This document shows, piece by piece, positions 60,046 through 64,000 of a stretch of 64,000 bases of DNA. The first letter of the stretch is position 1. The number at the start of each line of letters is the position of its first letter. Location of the stretch: positions 3,921,340 to 3,985,339 of the forward strand of contig NZ_AP025028.1 of NCBI RefSeq assembly GCF_003114835.2. Reading direction: 5' to 3'. The position numbers and the translations under genes were made by a program. The notes under the pieces are model-generated. The model worked only from the letters and a program-made list of their open reading frames with translations. It ran no database searches and was not told where the DNA came from. The DNA is from Leptospira kobayashii (GTDB lineage: Bacteria > Spirochaetota > Leptospiria > Leptospirales > Leptospiraceae).

Positions 60046-61920
60046 TTATTTTTTCTCTACCAGATGAAAGAGAAGCAAGTCGATATCGGAAGGATCCACT
60101 CCGGAAATATGTGCAGCCTTTTCCAAATTCATAGGGCGATGTTTATTCAACTTGGTGGCAGCTTCTGTCTTCAATCCTTTCACGGAAAGATAATCAAAGT
60201 CGGAAGGGATTTCAAAGCTTGCATATTTTTTTCTATACTCGATGGATTCAAGTTCGCGTTTCAAATATCCTTCGTACTTAACTTCCATCTCAAGGACTGC
60301 TTTTTCTTCTTCATTCAAAGAAGATAATTCGGACATAAAAGGTTCAATGTCTCCGATTTTAATATCCGCTCGTTTTAAAAACGAAGCTACCGTGTGACCG
60401 AATTTATAATCTTCGATTCCTTTGCGTTCCAAAACTCCGCTCAATTCTACGGTCGGTTTCATAGACAAAGAATACATCTTGGAACGAAGAGTATCGATTC
60501 TTCCGTAACGATCCAACATGGAATCATAATCTTCTTTCGAAACAAGTCCCATCTCATATCCGTACTTCATCAATCTTTGATCCGCATTGTCTTGCCTGAG
60601 AAGTAGTCTGTACTCGGCTCGACTCGTGAACATTCGATAAGGATCTTCCACACCTTTGTGAACCAAATCGTCGACAAGCACTCCGATATAAGATTCACTT
60701 CTCGGAAACAACATAGGTTTTTCTTTTTTCAAAGAACGAACTACATTGTAAGCGGCAACCAAACCTTGCGCGGCAGCTTCTTCATAACCGGTAGTACCGT
60801 TGATTTGTCCTGCGTGGAAAAGCCCTTTGATTTTTTTAGTCTCCAATGTTGGATGAAGTTCCGTCGGATCAACAAAGTCGTATTCAACTGCATAACCGGG
60901 ACGCATAAGTTCCACTTCTTCCAAACCTTTGATCGTTCGAAGAAACTTCCATTGCAACTCTTCGGGAAGACTTGTGGATACTCCGTTGAGATACATCTCA
61001 TTCGTATCATATCCTTCCGGCTCGATAAAAATCTGATGACGATCTCTTTCTGCAAAACGAACTACTTTGTCTTCAATGGATGGACAATAACGAGGACCGA
61101 TACTTTGTATCTGTCCCGAATACATCGGAGAGAATTCCAAATTTTGTCGGATCAGATCATGAGTGCTCTGATTTGTATAAGTGATGTAACAAGGAATCTG
61201 TCTTCTTTCTATTTTACCGGAAGAGAAAGAAAAACCTTTTGGATTTTCATCACCATGTTGTTCTTCCAAATTTTTAATATCGATGGAGTTTTTATGAACG
61301 CGAGCAGGAGTTCCTGTTTTCAATCGACCCAATCTAAATTGAAACCCGGAAAGAGAACGTGACAATCCTTTGGTAGTCGGTTCACCGATTCTCCCCGATT
61401 CTTTTTGGTAAGTACCTATATGAATGACGCTAGAGAGAAAAGTTCCTGTTGTTAAAATCAAATGATTGGTTTTGAATTCGAATCCTCTACCGGTTCGAAG
61501 ACCAACAATCTGATTTCCTTCTACAATCAAATCTTCAACCGTATCTTGTCGGATGGATAAGTTGGCCGTGTGTTCCAACTGATGTTTGATTGTAAGTTGA
61601 TATTGTTTTTTTTCCGCTTGAGCGCGGGGGGCCCAAACGGATGGACCTTTGGAAGTGTTTAACATTTTAAATTGGATACCTGTGGCATCGATGGTTCTTC
61701 CCATAAGTCCACCCAAGGCATCCACTTCCCGGACCATATGTCCTTTTGCAATTCCACCGATTGCAGGATTGCAACTCATCTGCCCGATCGTATCTAAGTT
61801 CATTGTGATGAGTAGAGTTCGAAAACCTGCTTTCGCAGGAATGTATGCGGCTTCGGATCCTGCGTGTCCCGCACCCACAACGATACAATCAAATTGGTCT
61901 GGATAAAACGAATGATTCAT
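60046..61920 (-). CDS. mnmG: tRNA uridine 5-carboxymethylaminomethyl modification enzyme MnmG
   Basis: 624 aa. It works with MnmE to modify U34 of some tRNAs, using FAD. FAD-binding [66 protein letters not shown] (catalytic Cys), [16 protein letters not shown] and a C-terminal helical [18 protein letters not shown] are all as expected. Confidence 0.97.
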   Translation of the reverse strand: MNHSFYPDQFDCIVVGAGHAGSEAAYIPAKAGFRTLLITMNLDTIGQMSCNPAIGGIAKGHMVREVDALGGLMGRTIDATGIQFKMLNTSKGPSVWAPRAQAEKKQYQLTIKHQLEHTANLSIRQDTVEDLIVEGNQIVGLRTGRGFEFKTNHLILTTGTFLSSVIHIGTYQKESGRIGEPTTKGLSRSLSGFQFRLGRLKTGTPARVHKNSIDIKNLEEQHGDENPKGFSFSSGKIERRQIPCYITYTNQSTHDLIRQNLEFSPMYSGQIQSIGPRYCPSIEDKVVRFAERDRHQIFIEPEGYDTNEMYLNGVSTSLPEELQWKFLRTIKGLEEVELMRPGYAVEYDFVDPTELHPTLETKKIKGLFHAGQINGTTGYEEAAAQGLVAAYNVVRSLKKEKPMLFPRSESYIGVLVDDLVHKGVEDPYRMFTSRAEYRLLLRQDNADQRLMKYGYEMGLVSKEDYDSMLDRYGRIDTLRSKMYSLSMKPTVELSGVLERKGIEDYKFGHTVASFLKRADIKIGDIEPFMSELSSLNEEEKAVLEMEVKYEGYLKRELESIEYRKKYASFEIPSDFDYLSVKGLKTEAATKLNKHRPMNLEKAAHISGVDPSDIDLLLFHLVEKK

Positions 61921-62075
61921 ATTATGTCTTCTAACAATTCTTAATCTAAGAATGCGAAAGTAAAACTTCCTTCTAGAACGATAACAATTTCGGCATCGAA
62001 TGCTTCGAGATAAAAAAAGATAAAATTCATTTTCTAAAAACGATTCTCAGAAATTTTGGAAGCACAGGATTTTAT

Positions 62076-62999
62076 ATGCCAGGCGAAACCAAAGACCTTT
62101 CTTATTTCGAAGGAAAAATCATTCCTTCCGAGGATGCCAAGATCAGCATCCAAACTCATGCCTTTCAGTACGGAACCGCCGTCTTCGGCGGAATCCGAGG
62201 TTATTATAATGAGACGAGAAAAAACGTATTTGTATTTAGGATTTTAGATCATTACAAGCGTTTGGTGAACTCGACTAAAATCATGCAATTGCAGTTCGAC
62301 AAAACTCCGGAAGAACTCGCAGAGATTACTTTGAAATTGATTCGGGATTCGAACTTAAAACAAAACGTTTATGTTAGGCCGATCGTTTACACTTCAGCGC
62401 TCCAACTCTCTCCCCGCTTCCACGATGTGAAGACGGAGATCGCCATCTATGTTTTAAAACTGGATGATTACCTCGATACTCAAAACGGACTTCGCACGAT
62501 GGTATCGAGCTGGACTCGATTTTCCGATAACCAAATTCCCACTCTTTCCAAAGTGAGCGGCGGATATGTAAATTCCGCACTTGCCAAATCCGAAGCGGTT
62601 CAAAACGGAATGGACGAAGCCATATTTTTGGATGCACGCGGGTTTGTTTCGGAAGGTTCCGCGGAAAATATTTTTCTGGTTCGCAACGGAGAGATTCATA
62701 CTCCGAGTGTTCCTTCTTCCATCTTGGAAGGAATTACGAGAAGATCCATTTTCAAAATCGCTGCCGACTTAGGTATCAAAGTAGTGGAAAGAGACATTGC
62801 CCGTTCCGAACTCTATATCTCCGATGAAATCTTTTTTTCAGGGACAGGTGTGCAAGTGGCTTGGTTGAAAGAAGTGGATAGAAGAAAAGTAGGAGACGGA
62901 AAAATCGGACCTGTCACCAAAAAGATCCAATCCTTGTTCTTCAATGCGGTTCGCGGAGAAGAGGCAAAATACGAAGACTGGTTAACACCGGTTTATTGA
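62076..62999 (+). CDS. ilvE: Branched-chain amino acid aminotransferase
   Basis: 307 aa fold type IV PLP enzyme making Val, Leu and Ile from their keto acids. Residues SIQTHAFQYGTAVFGGIRGYY, LSKVSGGYVNSALAKSEAVQNGMDEAIFLD and EGSAENIFLVRNG are typical; the PLP-binding Lys is in the SKVSGGYVNSALAK region. AGGA lies upstream of the ATG. Confidence 0.95.
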   Translation: MPGETKDLSYFEGKIIPSEDAKISIQTHAFQYGTAVFGGIRGYYNETRKNVFVFRILDHYKRLVNSTKIMQLQFDKTPEELAEITLKLIRDSNLKQNVYVRPIVYTSALQLSPRFHDVKTEIAIYVLKLDDYLDTQNGLRTMVSSWTRFSDNQIPTLSKVSGGYVNSALAKSEAVQNGMDEAIFLDARGFVSEGSAENIFLVRNGEIHTPSVPSSILEGITRRSIFKIAADLGIKVVERDIARSELYISDEIFFSGTGVQVAWLKEVDRRKVGDGKIGPVTKKIQSLFFNAVRGEEAKYEDWLTPVY

Positions 63000-63008
63000 T
63001 TTAATTTT

Positions 63009-63947
63009 ATGACTGATTCTTTCTTTCAAGTAGATGAACTGATCGGGCAAGACACTGCTCTTACTTTCTTACATTCTTTTCTAAAAGAGAAAGATAGAAT
63101 TCCAGGCGTACTTATTTTTCACGGACCGGACGGAGTGGGGAAGTGGTTTGCTGCGGAAAGGTTTTCCCGCCATCTACTTTGTTTGAATGATAACTCCTGC
63201 GGAGTTTGTGATTCGTGCCGGCTTTTTATGAAAGGGGAACATCCGGATTTTATCCAGTTTCCCAAAAACAAAAACATCGCCATAGGCAAAGACAAAGATC
63301 CTGAGGATTTTACCATTCGATGGCTACTCGGAAGTCGGATCATTTACAAACCTCATATTTCCCACAAAAGAATCGTACTGTTTCCGGAAGCACATAGAAT
63401 TAACAATGAAGCGGAGACAACTCTTCTCAAAACTTTAGAAGAACCTCCTCCTCATACGAAATTCATTTTGATTGTTAATGATCTGAGTAAGTTGAAAAAA
63501 ACAATCGTGTCCCGATCCGTGTGTATTCCTTTTCATTATCTTCCCCAAACAAAAGTACATTCCATAGCGAGAAGTCTGGATAAGACGATTAAGGAATATT
63601 ACGGAGGATCTCTCAATCCTTTCGATATTTCCGATGAACAGATCGAAGAGTGGCATGAAACCGTGCGAAATCTTTGCCAGGATCCTATCTTGGTTTTGAA
63701 ACTGGAAAATTGGATTCGGGAAAAAATGTCGGATTCAAAAGGAAAAGAAAAAATTCCGAATATAGATTTTTTAGAAATGATCTCTTTACTCTTGTTATAC
63801 GAGTATCGCAAGGAAAATTTCGACAACAATATCCGGAAGATCCATGCGATCCTGGAATTCAAATCAAAGTTACATTACAACATACCAGCTTTGGAATATT
63901 TTTTATTATCTCAACTTTTCCTGAAATTGAGTAGTTCACCTCGTTAG
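63009..63947 (+). CDS. holB: DNA polymerase III delta' subunit-like ATPase
   Basis: 312 aa. Clamp-loader AAA+ fold like DnaX: IFHGPDGVGKWFAAERFSRHLL, zinc Cys [41 protein letters not shown] and TIVSRSVCIPF. The Walker A Lys is followed by Trp, not Thr or Ser, so ATP binding is likely lost, as often in delta'. It follows ilvE by 9 bases. Downstream, 63948-64000 holds nothing I can support. Confidence 0.85.
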   Translation: MTDSFFQVDELIGQDTALTFLHSFLKEKDRIPGVLIFHGPDGVGKWFAAERFSRHLLCLNDNSCGVCDSCRLFMKGEHPDFIQFPKNKNIAIGKDKDPEDFTIRWLLGSRIIYKPHISHKRIVLFPEAHRINNEAETTLLKTLEEPPPHTKFILIVNDLSKLKKTIVSRSVCIPFHYLPQTKVHSIARSLDKTIKEYYGGSLNPFDISDEQIEEWHETVRNLCQDPILVLKLENWIREKMSDSKGKEKIPNIDFLEMISLLLLYEYRKENFDNNIRKIHAILEFKSKLHYNIPALEYFLLSQLFLKLSSSPR

Positions 63948-64000
63948 GTGAAAAGAATTCGGACAAATTCCTTAAGAGACATAATTTTCTTATTCTTCAT

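Noticed and set aside
60658..61362. 234 aa ORF antisense to mnmG
   Set aside because: Shadow of a conserved gene; Phe- and Ile-rich, no motif.

Overview
The window is a chromosomal segment of a spirochaete, most probably a Leptospira, possibly of the saprophytic lineage (inference). The reasons are a gene with the signature of the Leptospira-restricted DUF1564 family, four TRL-like small lipoproteins, a DUF3015 protein, a plastid-type ferredoxin-NADP reductase, many lipoproteins with spirochaete-like lipoboxes, the flagellar switch gene fliG, and a moderate-to-low GC content. No phage, insertion sequence or CRISPR array is visible. Genes are packed very tightly; many overlap by 1-29 bases at either end, and no stretch over about 250 bases lacks a gene.

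Layout. 1-5.3 kb: a tandem-domain amidase (cut by the window edge), an M1 aminopeptidase lipoprotein, two TRL-like lipoproteins and a GDPD lipoprotein. 5.4-9.8 kb: a GC-rich intergenic repeat, fliG, a DUF1564 gene, a TetR regulator with a metallo-beta-lactamase hydrolase, and small hypotheticals. 10-23 kb: a 7TM-DISM histidine kinase with its LuxR-type regulator, an M23 peptidase, a PAS-GGDEF-EAL protein, envelope proteins, ferredoxin-NADP reductase, a PC4-like DNA-binding protein and a VWA-STAS fusion. 23-31 kb: queE coupled to a SNF2/RapA-like helicase, a dicarboxylate/amino-acid symporter, and an envelope cluster with two more TRL-like lipoproteins. 31-38 kb: membrane pyrophosphatase, a TPR protein, acs, folE and a glycosyltransferase. 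38.4-41.7 kb: a tightly coupled six-gene operon (BFD-like [2Fe-2S] protein, WbuC-like cupin, two alpha/beta hydrolases, a small membrane protein, a haem-binding DUF3365 lipoprotein) behind a Fur-box-like site.

42.9-46.6 kb is an information-processing operon in which tRNA and protein genes alternate: tRNA-Ser(TGA), tRNA-Ser(GCT), a membrane protein, tRNA-Arg(ACG), tadA, tRNA-Ser(GGA), dnaX, ybaB, recR. Each protein gene that follows a tRNA begins within about 25 bases of its 3' end, without a clear Shine-Dalgarno sequence. tRNA-Arg(ACG) is the known substrate of TadA and lies directly upstream of it. recR appears to start with CTG.

46.6-64 kb: outer-membrane and OmpA-like proteins, a frameshifted solute-binding protein, serS, tatD, a morphogenesis-type set (degenerate M23 protein, bactofilin, YaaR/DUF327), an MsbA-like ABC transporter, then rsmG-parA-parB with two parS sites embedded in coding sequence, mnmG, ilvE and a DNA polymerase III delta' gene. 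The parABS-rsmG-mnmG content suggests proximity to the replication origin (inference).
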